NCBI GenBank assembly: GCA_012841145.1
Contig: DUVH01000033.1
Span: forward strand, 1 to 39,146
Origin: Clostridiaceae bacterium
Lineage (GTDB): Bacteria; Bacillota; Clostridia; Saccharofermentanales; DTU023
Direction: 5' to 3'
DNA: 39,146 nt
The position numbers and the translations under genes were made by a program. Under the pieces are notes generated by a model. It did no database searches. It was not told where the DNA came from and saw nothing but the letters and a program-made list of their open reading frames with translations. This document shows, piece after piece, positions 16,342 through 24,900 of this stretch; position 1 is the first letter of the stretch, and each line of letters starts with the position of its first letter.

Positions 16342-17814
16342 ATGGATTACAGATCAATGCAAATACATCAATTGGCAGACGGTCTCCGTTCACGAGATTT
16401 TTCTTCGCGTGAACTTACGGAAGCCGTTTTTACGACGATTGAACAAAACGAACCCACGATCGGCGCCTACATTACGCTGACACACGATTTGGCCTTGAAA
16501 CAGGCCGACCGTGTCGACGAGCTGCTTTCTGAAGGTCGGGTATTGCCGGCGCTCGCAGGCATTCCGGGAGCGTTAAAGGATAACATCGCGACCTCTGACA
16601 TTCGCACGACGAACGCCTCGAAGATGCTCGCGGATTTCGTACCGCCTTACGACGCGTTCGTGTGGCGTGTACTCAAACAACAGGAGATTGTCCTCGCCGG
16701 CAAAACCAACCTGGACGAATTTGCGGCGGGGCATTCGACAGAGACGTCTGCCTTCCACATCACGCGTAACCCTTATGACTCGACGCGTGTCCCCGGCGGA
16801 AGTTCCGGCGGGTCGGCAGCCGCCGTCGCCTCCGGAGAAGCGTGTTTTGCCCTCGGAACCGATACGGGCGGCTCTGTGCGACAGCCTGCGGCGCTATCAG
16901 GAATCGTAGGGATGCGCCCCACGTACGGACTTGTCTCGCGACGCGGCGTGACGTCGTTTTCGTCCTCCCTTGATCAGGTGGGACCAATGACGCGAAGCGT
17001 CCGCGACAATGCGCTGGTGCTCGACGCGCTCGCATTTTTCGATCCTAAAGATGCACAATCGGTCGCGCGGCGGACGGAATCATTCGTTGACGCCATCAAA
17101 CATCCTTTCGGTCAACCTGTGATCGGTTGGCCTCAATCTTACTTTGAATCGGACGATCTTCTCGATGATGTCAAAAAACCGCTCAAAAGGGCTCGCGATT
17201 TCTATGAGTCGATCGGAGCGCGCATCGTCCCGATCGACCTTAAAACACTCGACGCGTGCATGGCGGCATATTACATCCTTTCAAGCGCGGAAGGCTTCTC
17301 GAACTTGAATCGGTTTGACGGCGTTCACTACGGACGCCGCAGCGAGAAAGGAGAGACGCTCGAAGACCTCTACCTTTACTCACGTTCCGAAGGTCTCGGA
17401 GCTGAAGTGAAGAGAAGAATTCTTCTGGGCTGCTTCGCTCTGTCAAGAGAAAATTATGACGATTTTTATCTGAAATCCGCAAAAGTGCGCACCATGGTCA
17501 TCCGCGAGTTTGAGGAGACGTTCCGTACATGTGACGCCATCCTCGCGCCTGTGACTGCGACTCCGGCTTGGCATCTGGGCACACACCCCGAGGAGATGGG
17601 CGGCAATAAGTACAGCAATGATCGCTTTACGCTCCCGCCGTCGCTCACGGGGATGCCGGCACTCGCCATCCCGGCGGGATTGACGGACGCCGGGTTGCCG
17701 GTCGGCATGCAGCTGATCGGGCCGCGCTTTTCGGAAGGGACGCTCTACCGTCTGGCAGCCGCCTATGAAGACGCGCATGGATTGTTGCCATTACCCGCGG
17801 AGGTGAAAGCATGA
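16342..17814 (+). CDS. gatA: Asp/Glu-tRNA amidotransferase subunit A
   Basis: GatA is the glutaminase subunit that releases ammonia from glutamine for amidation of mischarged tRNA. The amidase-signature catalytic triad is complete and at the usual positions: Lys79 in GALKDN, Ser154 in PGGSSGGS, and the nucleophile Ser178 in GTDTGGSVRQPA. The 490-residue length is normal. I start at the ATG at 16342, twelve bases after GAGGGGAG. It follows the aspS-gatC stop by 13 bases and overlaps gatB by four bases, so the cluster should be one transcript with coupled translation and near-equal subunit output. Confidence 0.97.
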   Translation: MDYRSMQIHQLADGLRSRDFSSRELTEAVFTTIEQNEPTIGAYITLTHDLALKQADRVDELLSEGRVLPALAGIPGALKDNIATSDIRTTNASKMLADFVPPYDAFVWRVLKQQEIVLAGKTNLDEFAAGHSTETSAFHITRNPYDSTRVPGGSSGGSAAAVASGEACFALGTDTGGSVRQPAALSGIVGMRPTYGLVSRRGVTSFSSSLDQVGPMTRSVRDNALVLDALAFFDPKDAQSVARRTESFVDAIKHPFGQPVIGWPQSYFESDDLLDDVKKPLKRARDFYESIGARIVPIDLKTLDACMAAYYILSSAEGFSNLNRFDGVHYGRRSEKGETLEDLYLYSRSEGLGAEVKRRILLGCFALSRENYDDFYLKSAKVRTMVIREFEETFRTCDAILAPVTATPAWHLGTHPEEMGGNKYSNDRFTLPPSLTGMPALAIPAGLTDAGLPVGMQLIGPRFSEGTLYRLAAAYEDAHGLLPLPAEVKA

Positions 17815-19235
17815 GCATTAACGATTATGAACGTGTTATCGGCCTTGAAGTTCACGTCGAGCTGAACACGAAACACAAAGCTTTCTGTGAATGTCCGACG
17901 ACTTTCGGAGCTCCGCCCAACTCACAAGTCTGCCCCGTCTGCCTCGGCATGCCCGGCGCACTTCCTGTCCTCAATCGAGAAGTCGTCGATTTTGCTATCA
18001 AAGCGGGGATCGCGACGCACTGCACGATCGAATCTGTATCGCGCTTTGACCGTAAGAACTATTTTTACCCCGACTCGCCGAAGGCATACCAAACGACACA
18101 AAACGACTTCCCCATCTGCACAAACGGCTACGTAGAAGTGGCGAGCGAAGAAGGCACCCGCAAAATTCGCATCTCACAGATTCATATGGAGGAAGACGCC
18201 GGGAAGCTGATTCACCACAGCGAAGGTACAGAGATCGACTGTAACCGCTGCGGCGTGCCGCTCCTCGAAATTGTCTCGGCGCCTGACGCTCGATCGGCGG
18301 AAGAAGCCGTCGCATACCTCCGCAAGCTGAGAGCCATCGTGCGCTACACGGGTATCTCCGACGGCAAAATGAACGAAGGGTCTCTACGTTGCGACGTCAA
18401 CCTCTCCGTTCGTAAAAAAGGAGACGAGGCGTTCGGAACGCGCGTAGAGATTAAGAATATCAACTCCTTTAACTTCGTCGCTCGCGCCATCGAGAGCGAG
18501 TTCAAGCGTCAGGTCGAGGTCCTCGAAGGCGGCGGCCAACTTGTCCAAGAAACGCGTCGCTTCGATGAAAAGACAGGACAGACGTATTCAATGCGCTCAA
18601 AGGAAGACGCTTCCGATTACCGTTACTTCCCCGATCCCGACCTCGTCCCCGTCCGCGTGACGCGAGAGGAAGTGGAAGCGATCAGGAAAACGATCCCGCG
18701 CATGGCGGACGAACGTAAAGCCTCTTACATGGAGGCGTATCAGCTGACGCCGTATGAGGCGGAACGCTTGACGGAAGACAAAGAGATGAGCGACTTCTTC
18801 GAAGAAGCCGTCGCTCATACGAGTTATCCGAAAACACTCGTCAACGTGCTCCTTACCGATGTTTCGCCTTCATTCACGGAAGATACCGTCGAATACCCCA
18901 TGAACCCTATAAGCTTAGGCGTCCTCGCTGATTTGCTTGGGAATGACGAGATTAACAGCAATACGGGACGGCGTCTTGTAAAGGCATTATTAGAAAATGA
19001 TTTCGACCCGAAAGCATATGTTGAGGAGCATCAGCTCGCGCAAATCAACGACCGCACCGTCTTGGAGCCTACCATCCAAGCCGCCGTCGCGGCCAACGAG
19101 CGCGCCGTGAAAGACTATCTCGGCGGCAAGGAAACAGCTCTCCGCGCCATCATCGGTTTCGTGATGAAAAAGACACAAGGCAAAGCCAACCCCCTGCTCG
19201 TCGAGACGATGATACGTGAGGCGATCGAAGAATAA
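17811..19235 (+). CDS. gatB: Asp/Glu-tRNA amidotransferase subunit B
   Basis: GatB activates the mischarged aminoacyl-tRNA with ATP and transfers ammonia to it. The N-terminal kinase-like domain starts with VIGLEVHVELNT, followed by the zinc-binding segment with CxC near residues 26-28 and CPVCLG at residues 42-47. RFDRKNYFYPDSPKAYQ and the later DYRYFPDPDLVPV are characteristic. The C-terminal YqeY-like tRNA-binding tail ends near VMKKTQGKANP. The length of 474 is typical. Its ATG overlaps the gatA stop by four bases. An inverted repeat with a trailing T-run begins 27 bases after the stop. Confidence 0.97.
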   Translation: MSINDYERVIGLEVHVELNTKHKAFCECPTTFGAPPNSQVCPVCLGMPGALPVLNREVVDFAIKAGIATHCTIESVSRFDRKNYFYPDSPKAYQTTQNDFPICTNGYVEVASEEGTRKIRISQIHMEEDAGKLIHHSEGTEIDCNRCGVPLLEIVSAPDARSAEEAVAYLRKLRAIVRYTGISDGKMNEGSLRCDVNLSVRKKGDEAFGTRVEIKNINSFNFVARAIESEFKRQVEVLEGGGQLVQETRRFDEKTGQTYSMRSKEDASDYRYFPDPDLVPVRVTREEVEAIRKTIPRMADERKASYMEAYQLTPYEAERLTEDKEMSDFFEEAVAHTSYPKTLVNVLLTDVSPSFTEDTVEYPMNPISLGVLADLLGNDEINSNTGRRLVKALLENDFDPKAYVEEHQLAQINDRTVLEPTIQAAVAANERAVKDYLGGKETALRAIIGFVMKKTQGKANPLLVETMIREAIEE

Positions 19236-19262
19236 CGGTCGGGAACGGAATTGTTTCAATTT

Positions 19263-19323
19263 CAAGCGGCTTGCACTCAAAGTCAACTTCTTGAACACAA
19301 GCCGCTTGCAACAGACATTTTTT
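19263..19323 (+). terminator. inverted repeat and T-run downstream of gatB
   Basis: CAAGCGGCTTG (19263-19273) and CAAGCCGCTTG (19298-19308) are perfect 11-base complements around a 24-base loop. Six T residues follow at 19318-19323, nine bases after the stem. The spacing to the T-run is long for a textbook terminator, but the position suggests the end of the gatAB transcript. Confidence 0.5.
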
Positions 19324-19355
19324 GTCAGAACAAACGTTTAGCCTGTTAAGCTGGT

Positions 19356-19388
19356 CAAAAATCGAGCTTGACTGAAAATCGCAGTCAA
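19356..19388 (-). terminator. terminator of the M42 peptidase gene
   Basis: On the minus strand TTGACTG (19388-19382) pairs with CAGTCAA (19374-19368) around a seven-base loop. Five T residues follow at 19360-19356. It lies 50 bases after the peptidase stop and faces the gatB end structure. Confidence 0.5.
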
Positions 19389-19438
19389 AGTCAAAATTGT
19401 GACCAAAACCTCCCTGAAATCGCATTGCGTACATACAT

Positions 19439-20539
19439 TTAATAAACTAATTTCCCCAAAGTCGATTCATCAAATGAGCGCAACAGCTCTGTCACAAGTG
19501 CGACGGCAGCTTTGACGTCGCAAAGCTTTGCCCATCCGTAGTGCGTATGGATGTATCTGACAGGAACACCGACGACGATGGTCGGAATGCCTGCGCCTGA
19601 TGAATAGATCATGGCGCCGTTCGTTCCGCCGCCTCTGCGAACAGCTTCCTGCACCGGAATATTGCGCTCACGCGCCAGTTCGAGAGCGTATTTTTGGAAT
19701 CCCGGATGCGTGATCATCGAACGATCGATATGTCGCAACATGGGACCCTTCCCGATAGCCGTCTGCGTCTGATCGGGGTGTTCAAAATAGTCATCGGCAG
19801 GCGTTCCCTCGAAGACGATCGCAAGATCAGCTTTAACCTGGCGAGCCGTTACCACGGCTCCCCGCCCGCCGACTTCTTCCTGTACGGAGTAAGCGGCAAC
19901 GACATCACATGCAAGATCCTCACCGTCAAGCTGTCGCAAAGTCTCAGTCAAGGCGGCACATCCGATTCTGCAATCGAAAGCTTTCCCGAACAGTAAATCA
20001 AATTTCTCGTTATACGCAAACGCGACATCCGGCACAACAGGCGCGGCGACGTACACGCCGAATAATTCTTCCGCCTCATGTTTGCTTCTTGCGCCAACGT
20101 CGAGTTCTATTTCTTCAATCGTTATGCCGCGTTGCTTTTCATCGTCAGACATAAAGTGAGGGGGCGTGCTCACGGAAATGGCGCGAACCCAACTCCCGTC
20201 AAGCGTCCTCACGCGGAACGCATGTGCCGGAATACGCGAGGGAACCCAGCTTCCCAATGCCTGTATCCGCAACATGCCGTCTTTACAGATCGAATGAACG
20301 ATTAAACCGACCTCGTCCAGATGCGCGTCCAGCTGCACTCGAAGGCGATCACCCGTGAACCCCTTTCTCTTCACATATACATTCTGCATGCAATCAATGG
20401 ACGTCTCCCCGTATGACCCCGTAAGGTCGCGCACCAAAGCCGCAACTTCATGCTCAAAACCTGATGGTCCGTTAGCTTCTGAAAGCATCTGAATATAATT
20501 CAGTAGATCCATCTTTCCCATTACATCAAGCGTTTCCAC
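19439..20539 (-). CDS. M42 family metallopeptidase
   Basis: The product is a predicted cytosolic aminopeptidase of the M42 family, large oligomeric two-metal enzymes that trim peptides. Likely metal and catalytic residues are seen in DAHLDEVGL (His and Asp), AFDCRIGCAA (bridging Asp; usually DDR), QEEVGGRGA (general base Glu and ligand Glu), the EGTPADD segment and HTHYGWAKL near the C terminus. The Glu in EGTP replaces an Asp found in some members, a common variant. The start is GTG at 20539, supported by AAAGGGG six bases upstream. The gene is monocistronic between a TGGTATGAT promoter and its own terminator. Confidence 0.9.
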   Translation of the reverse strand: METLDVMGKMDLLNYIQMLSEANGPSGFEHEVAALVRDLTGSYGETSIDCMQNVYVKRKGFTGDRLRVQLDAHLDEVGLIVHSICKDGMLRIQALGSWVPSRIPAHAFRVRTLDGSWVRAISVSTPPHFMSDDEKQRGITIEEIELDVGARSKHEAEELFGVYVAAPVVPDVAFAYNEKFDLLFGKAFDCRIGCAALTETLRQLDGEDLACDVVAAYSVQEEVGGRGAVVTARQVKADLAIVFEGTPADDYFEHPDQTQTAIGKGPMLRHIDRSMITHPGFQKYALELARERNIPVQEAVRRGGGTNGAMIYSSGAGIPTIVVGVPVRYIHTHYGWAKLCDVKAAVALVTELLRSFDESTLGKLVY

Positions 20540-20651
20540 TTTCTGCCCCTTTCCCAGCTGACATCATTCAGTGATGTATCCTTCTTCCGCGATTAATAGA
20601 AATTTCAAAACAGGAGATTTACATATACATTACAATCACCTGCCGCCCAAA

Positions 20652-20660
20652 ATCATACCA
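20652..20660 (-). promoter_or_regulatory. M42 peptidase extended -10 promoter
   Basis: On the minus strand TGGTATGAT (20660-20652) is an extended -10 element 113 bases before the GTG start. No good -35 is present at 17 bases. It shares 12 bases with the leuS promoter. Confidence 0.4.
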
Positions 20661-21022
20661 CGTCTTATGGATCAGACGCTATGTGTCCTGTGTTCTTGAA
20701 TCGTTATTCCGGATGCACATCAGCAGAGCCCTTTTGGTCAAAACCGAGTTTTCGGCTGGGAATATTTCGTATAACAACAGATTATCGACAACAAGATCAA
20801 CAAAAATCACTTGTTTTATAATTGTTAAATCCGCTGTAATGCCTTAGCCACAGCACTTCCGTAAGTTTCAATGACAATCAGTCAGCGTGCCCAATAAACT
20901 CAAAATTAGCTAAAAAGGCAACAAAATGATTCATATTTGCTTGTTTTTACATCAATTGCACAGGCCTCGCTCGTTCCTTCTGACAACCAGGCCAATCATG
21001 CCAAGAGAATAAATAGGTCATT

Positions 21023-21051
21023 TTGACATTTGAAAGGCTTCTTGATATTGA
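21023..21051 (+). promoter_or_regulatory. promoter for cell wall hydrolase
   Basis: A perfect -35 hexamer TTGACA (21023-21028) is followed after 17 bases by TATTGA (21046-21051), a moderate -10. This would give a leader of about 185 bases before the hydrolase ATG. Confidence 0.45.
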
Positions 21052-21120
21052 ACATACTGTTCTTGTTTAATAAATCCCCCCTCTTGCGTCAATCAAGCAG
21101 TTTTTTGTGCTCTTTTTTGC

Positions 21121-21212
21121 GCGCACGGGGAATTAAGCGCACGTACCGTCTTGGTACGGGATGTTGGAAATGCAGGGCAACTAAAGCGGCGAAGTTATTT
21201 ATTTGCTCTGCA
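21121..21212 (+). promoter_or_regulatory. structured 5' leader of the cell wall hydrolase
   Basis: The leader has a hairpin CGTACC-gtctt-GGTACG (21142-21158) and a longer one pairing TGCAGGGCAA (21171-21180) with TTGCTCTGCA (21203-21212), ten pairs including one G-U, with the loop carrying AAAGCGGCGAAG. GCGC segments at 21121 and 21137 may add a third helix. I considered c-di-AMP and c-di-GMP riboswitches, which often precede wall hydrolases, but the conserved cores are not present as I know them. Confidence 0.4.
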
Positions 21213-21242
21213 AAACCGACAGATTAAGAAAAGGAAGATAAA

Positions 21243-22298
21243 ATGAAACATACAACAAAAAGAATTGCCGTTACCATGGCGAGTGCCGTGATGGCCGTTG
21301 TCGCACTTACTGTGCCGGTATCAACTGCCGTACTGCATGGACGTAATGGTGTACCGGAACACAAAAAGGAGATCGTGGACGATTCGAACGATGAGGAGCC
21401 TCCTATACGATATGGCGATGACGGAGCGCTTCTCATATTTGACGATATGGGATTGGACCGTCATATGCTCGTCATAAAGGATGACGCGGAATCGTGGAAG
21501 GATAAACAGCCGGATACGGACGAAACGCGTTCAATCGGGGAACCTGCATCAGCCCCTTTACAAACAATTGATGGACAAGACTTATTCGTCACCGATCCCT
21601 ATTCAAATCAAATCCAACTTGCTGATACTGTCACTAAAACTCCCGTAACTGAAAAGGAGACGAAAGACACTCTAAAGTCACGCCGCAAAACTGATCGGCT
21701 TAAGACAAAACCCACAGAGGCTGAGCCGAAAAGACCGTCTGAACATACGACACAGCCGACACCGTTACCGACAGATCCGATAACGTTGCCGACAGAGCCG
21801 GTGACACCGACGACGGAGTCAACGACACCGACAGTAACGGAGCAGCCGGATACTCACGTTCAGACCGTGACGGAAGCTGAACAGAACCAAAGCGCAGGAA
21901 AATACCTCATCGAGCTGAAAAATCCCGATAAAAATTACGTTGGCAGACCCTTGCAAGTCAAGGACCGTCAATACTTGGAGGGATTGGTGATGGGCGAATT
22001 CGGCAACGACTACCTCGGGTCTGTCTTGGTGGCTCAATGCATTCGCGACTCTATGGTTAAGTCGGGGACGAACAGCGCGGCCGTCATCAAACGCAAATAC
22101 GGATACACGGCGCCCGTGCGCAAGAGAGTCACGCAAGACGTCAAAAGGGCGGTCGCATTCGTCTTTGATGAAGGCGGAAGCGGCGTCCAACATCCGATTT
22201 ATTACTTTTATGCGAGCAACCTCGTCAGAGGACGCTGGCACGAAACACAGAAATTCGTCGTGCAACGTAAAGCCGTTCGCTTCTTCAGCACACGGTAG
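21243..22298 (+). CDS. secreted SleB-like cell wall hydrolase
   Basis: This is a predicted exported peptidoglycan-degrading enzyme. Residues 1-30 form a signal peptide or anchor (KRIAVTMASAVMAVVALTV). An acidic and then a low-complexity Thr/Pro-rich linker follows to about residue 215, containing repeated PT and PTEP units typical of wall-spanning spacers. The C-terminal 125 residues resemble the SleB / Hydrolase_2 fold: YLEGLVMGEFGNDYLGSVLVAQ with the likely catalytic Glu in MGEFG, then a DEGGSGVQHPIYYFYASN-type segment. The ATG at 21243 has AAAGGAAG five bases upstream. SleB relatives act in spore germination, but this architecture and the absence of sporulation genes nearby point to vegetative wall remodelling. 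Confidence 0.75.
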   Translation: MKHTTKRIAVTMASAVMAVVALTVPVSTAVLHGRNGVPEHKKEIVDDSNDEEPPIRYGDDGALLIFDDMGLDRHMLVIKDDAESWKDKQPDTDETRSIGEPASAPLQTIDGQDLFVTDPYSNQIQLADTVTKTPVTEKETKDTLKSRRKTDRLKTKPTEAEPKRPSEHTTQPTPLPTDPITLPTEPVTPTTESTTPTVTEQPDTHVQTVTEAEQNQSAGKYLIELKNPDKNYVGRPLQVKDRQYLEGLVMGEFGNDYLGSVLVAQCIRDSMVKSGTNSAAVIKRKYGYTAPVRKRVTQDVKRAVAFVFDEGGSGVQHPIYYFYASNLVRGRWHETQKFVVQRKAVRFFSTR

Positions 22299-22360
22299 AA
22301 ATATAATAATCGAGTGGAATGTTCGTAAACGACATTTCGCCCGATCGATCACAACTAAAA

Positions 22361-22399
22361 AGAGAGTTGCCTTCCGTAATACTACGGCGGCAACTCTCT
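22361..22399. terminator. bidirectional terminator between hydrolase and ABC operon
   Basis: AGAGAGTTGC (22361-22370) pairs perfectly with GCAACTCTCT (22390-22399), with an inner CCGTA/TACGG helix. On the minus strand it is followed by TTTTTAG and ends the transporter operon. On the plus strand it is followed by ATTCATTTTAA and may also stop the hydrolase transcript. Confidence 0.85.
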
Positions 22400-22435
22400 A
22401 TTCATTTTAATGAGAGAAGGTTGACGGACGATACG

Positions 22436-23968
22436 TTAAGCCGGCCGATCCTCTTCTCCATCTTCGATCCCCGCCATCAGGAGACCGAGTCCGCTCCTCG
22501 TGCAGTCGCACTGATCGAGGCAGGCCAGGATTCTGCCGCTGTAGATGACGAGTACGCGATCGGGTATCTCAAGAATTTCGTCGAGTTCCGTCGAGACCAT
22601 AAGCACCGCGACACCTCTGTCACGGGCTTCAACAATTTGCGACTGAATGTACTTCGTCGCACCGATATCGAGACCGCGCGAAGGGTGAACGGCGATCAGC
22701 AAGTTCGCCTTACGAGAAAGCTCTCGTCCGACGACAAGTTTTTGCTGGTTACCGCCTGATAAATTAATCGCCTTTTCCATGATGCTCGGTGTCTTGACGG
22801 AGAACTTATCGATGAGATTGCGACTGTGATCGTCAATCCATCTCCAATGCATAAACCCGTGTGATGAATACGGCTCGTCACGGCTGTCAACCATCGAGAT
22901 GTTTTCACGAAGGTTCATCTGCCCCACCATTCCCATCGCATGCCGATCTTCAGGTATATGGCCGATCCCCTGTTTGAGAACTTGTTTCGGAGTACATGCC
23001 GTGATGTCATTCCCCATCAGTTCGATTTTCCCCGAGGTGGCGTGGAGCAACCCCGTAAGACACTTGATCAGCTCAGACTGCCCGTTGCCGTCAACACCAC
23101 ATATTCCCACGATTTCTCCTGCACGGACATCAAAATTGACGTCTTTCAGAACGTGAATACCCTTATCGTTCGTATAATTAAGGTTCTCTACGTTGAGTAC
23201 GACCTCGCCGGGTTCGGAGGGCGTCTTCTCCGTCACGAGCTCGACCTCGCGGCCGACCATCAGGCGTGCAAGCTCATTGAGATCTTTAATGTCGGAAATC
23301 GGAAGTCCGGCAGCTGCGACCTTTCCGCGGCGCAGTATTGTGCAACGGTCGCAAATCGCCCTGATCTCGGGCAGCTTATGGCTGATGAAGACGACTGTCT
23401 TTCCCTCCGCGACGAGCTGTCTTATCACCTCAAAAAGGCCATCGACTTCCTGAGGTGTCAGGACGGCTGTCGGCTCGTCAAGAATAAGCGTCTCTACATC
23501 ACGATAGAGCGCCTTCAGAATCTCAAGCCTCTGTTGTTGACCGACCGACAAGTTGCCGACGAGCTCCCAAGGGTCGATATTCATATGATAGCGTTCGGCC
23601 ATTTCCGTAAAACGTTTCGCAGCGCTCTTTAAGTCAAGCACAGCAGAATTGCCTTCGTAGCCGAGCACGACATTTTCAATCGCGCTGTGTGCGGGGATGA
23701 GCATAAAGTGCTGGTGCACCATGCCGATACCCAGATGAATCGCATCGCGAGGCGAACGGATGTTGACCGTCTTGCCCTTGTAGAGAATCTCGCCTGATGT
23801 CTGTTCGTAAAGTCCGAACAGAATGTTCATCAGGGTCGATTTTCCGGCGCCGTTTTCACCTAGTAAAGCGTGAACTTCACCTTTCTTAACGGAGAAGGAA
23901 ACGTCATCATTCGCTACAACGGGGCCAAAGCGTTTCGTGATATTTCTCATTTCAAGAATTGTTGTCAT
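22436..23968 (-). CDS. BMP-type nucleoside ABC transporter, ATP-binding protein
   Basis: This protein with two ATPase domains energises import through the adjacent permeases. The first domain has Walker A GENGAGKST, signature LSVGQQQRLE and Walker B LILDEPTAVL. The second has a degenerate Walker A GVDGNGQSE, signature LSGGNQQKLVV, and AVHPSRGLD in place of the usual Asp-Glu-Pro. Such asymmetry is normal for sugar and nucleoside importers of the RbsA / NupO group. The ATG at 23968 (510 residues) has GGAGGC five bases upstream and lies ten bases after the permease stop. A TTG at 24037 would overlap that gene and is rejected. It is the last gene of the operon, followed by a strong terminator. 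Confidence 0.93.
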   Translation of the reverse strand: MTTILEMRNITKRFGPVVANDDVSFSVKKGEVHALLGENGAGKSTLMNILFGLYEQTSGEILYKGKTVNIRSPRDAIHLGIGMVHQHFMLIPAHSAIENVVLGYEGNSAVLDLKSAAKRFTEMAERYHMNIDPWELVGNLSVGQQQRLEILKALYRDVETLILDEPTAVLTPQEVDGLFEVIRQLVAEGKTVVFISHKLPEIRAICDRCTILRRGKVAAAGLPISDIKDLNELARLMVGREVELVTEKTPSEPGEVVLNVENLNYTNDKGIHVLKDVNFDVRAGEIVGICGVDGNGQSELIKCLTGLLHATSGKIELMGNDITACTPKQVLKQGIGHIPEDRHAMGMVGQMNLRENISMVDSRDEPYSSHGFMHWRWIDDHSRNLIDKFSVKTPSIMEKAINLSGGNQQKLVVGRELSRKANLLIAVHPSRGLDIGATKYIQSQIVEARDRGVAVLMVSTELDEILEIPDRVLVIYSGRILACLDQCDCTRSGLGLLMAGIEDGEEDRPA

Positions 23969-23978
23969 CTGTCGCCTC

Positions 23979-24896
23979 CTATTCCTTGATGTACGGCTTG
24001 CCGCTTCCGAGAGGTTTGTTCGATCTGCGGCTGACAATACAAAGTGACACGATCGTAATCACGTAGGGAATCATCAGCGGGAACTGCGACGGAACGTTCG
24101 TGGCAAGCGCCTGCAGGCGGTACATCAGCGCATTACTCGCACCGAATACGAGAGAGGAAAACATGACACCTCGCGGAGTATAGTTGCCGAACACAACTGC
24201 CGCCAAGGCGATGAAGCCGCCTCCGGCGATCATCCCTTCCGTGAAGAAACTGAGCATACCCATCGAAACGAAAGAACCTGCTATACCTGCGAGAATACCG
24301 CTATATAGGATTGACAGAAAGCGCGTCATCCCCACACGGATACCGACCGTATCACACGCTTTCGGATTTTCGCCGACAGAACGGACTTTCAAGCCCACAT
24401 TCGTACGGAACATAACAAAATGCGCGATGGGCACTAAGAGAAATGCCAGATAGACGAGTATGTGGTGATTGAAGAAGATCGGCCCGATGACCGGTATCTT
24501 CGATAGACCGGGAATTGGGGCAATTACAAATTTGTCGATCTCGGGGGGACTCGTACTCGCTCCGAAGAGAGCGCGGTTAACCGTAATCGTCAACCCGGAC
24601 GCTAACAAGTTCATGCCTGTACCGATCACCGTCTGATCCGCCTTGACGACAACGGTGAAGAAACCGAAGATCGCGGCGAAAAGGACGGTGACAACAATAG
24701 CAATTAAGGTACCGAGCCAGACATTGCCCGTTACGTATGAACCGATTACGCCGGACAACGCGCCGACGAGCATCATGCCCTCCGTACCGATGTTAACTAC
24801 ACCGGCTCGTTCACTGAATACGATTCCGAGTGCCGCGAGCAGAGTCGGCGTCGCCAGACGAAGTGTTGTCGAAAAGAAACTTACAACTTCATTCAT
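23979..24896 (-). CDS. BMP-type nucleoside ABC transporter, permease 2
   Basis: This 305-residue integral membrane protein of the BPD_transp_2 family has about eight to ten hydrophobic segments, beginning LATPTLLAALGIVFSERAG. The motif VVNIGTEGMMLVGA is shared with guanosine and nucleoside importer permeases (NupQ/YufQ-like). The ATG at 24896 follows AAGGAG by nine to ten bases and starts four bases after permease 1, so the pair should be co-translated and assemble as a heterodimer. A longer reading to 25043 would overlap permease 1 with a charged tail and is rejected. Confidence 0.93.
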   Translation of the reverse strand: MNEVVSFFSTTLRLATPTLLAALGIVFSERAGVVNIGTEGMMLVGALSGVIGSYVTGNVWLGTLIAIVVTVLFAAIFGFFTVVVKADQTVIGTGMNLLASGLTITVNRALFGASTSPPEIDKFVIAPIPGLSKIPVIGPIFFNHHILVYLAFLLVPIAHFVMFRTNVGLKVRSVGENPKACDTVGIRVGMTRFLSILYSGILAGIAGSFVSMGMLSFFTEGMIAGGGFIALAAVVFGNYTPRGVMFSSLVFGASNALMYRLQALATNVPSQFPLMIPYVITIVSLCIVSRRSNKPLGSGKPYIKE

Positions 24897-24900
24897 AAGG

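Larger units (their letters stand above)
20540..21242. other. 700-bp intergenic region between M42 peptidase and cell wall hydrolase
   Basis: No gene was recognised. The region is more AT-rich than its surroundings. It holds an extended -10 promoter for the peptidase on the minus strand near 20655, a plus-strand promoter candidate at 21023-21051 and a structured leader at 21121-21212. Between 20700 and 21000 I see only small hairpins such as CCGA-gttt-TCGG near 20745 and nothing that I can name. Confidence 0.5.

Noticed and set aside
21740-21860. Repeat array (CRISPR-like or tandem repeat) in the hydrolase gene
   Set aside because: The repetition is low-complexity Thr/Pro codons of a linker, with no regular repeat-spacer structure.
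21243-22298. Spore-germination lytic enzyme SleB
   Set aside because: Only the catalytic domain is alike. The Thr/Pro linker, the absence of ypeB and of sporulation genes nearby argue for a vegetative role.
22436-24037. Longer starts for the ABC ATPase (TTG 24037) and permease 2 (25043)
   Set aside because: Both would overlap the neighbouring genes with unconserved charged tails, while internal ATGs have good ribosome sites.
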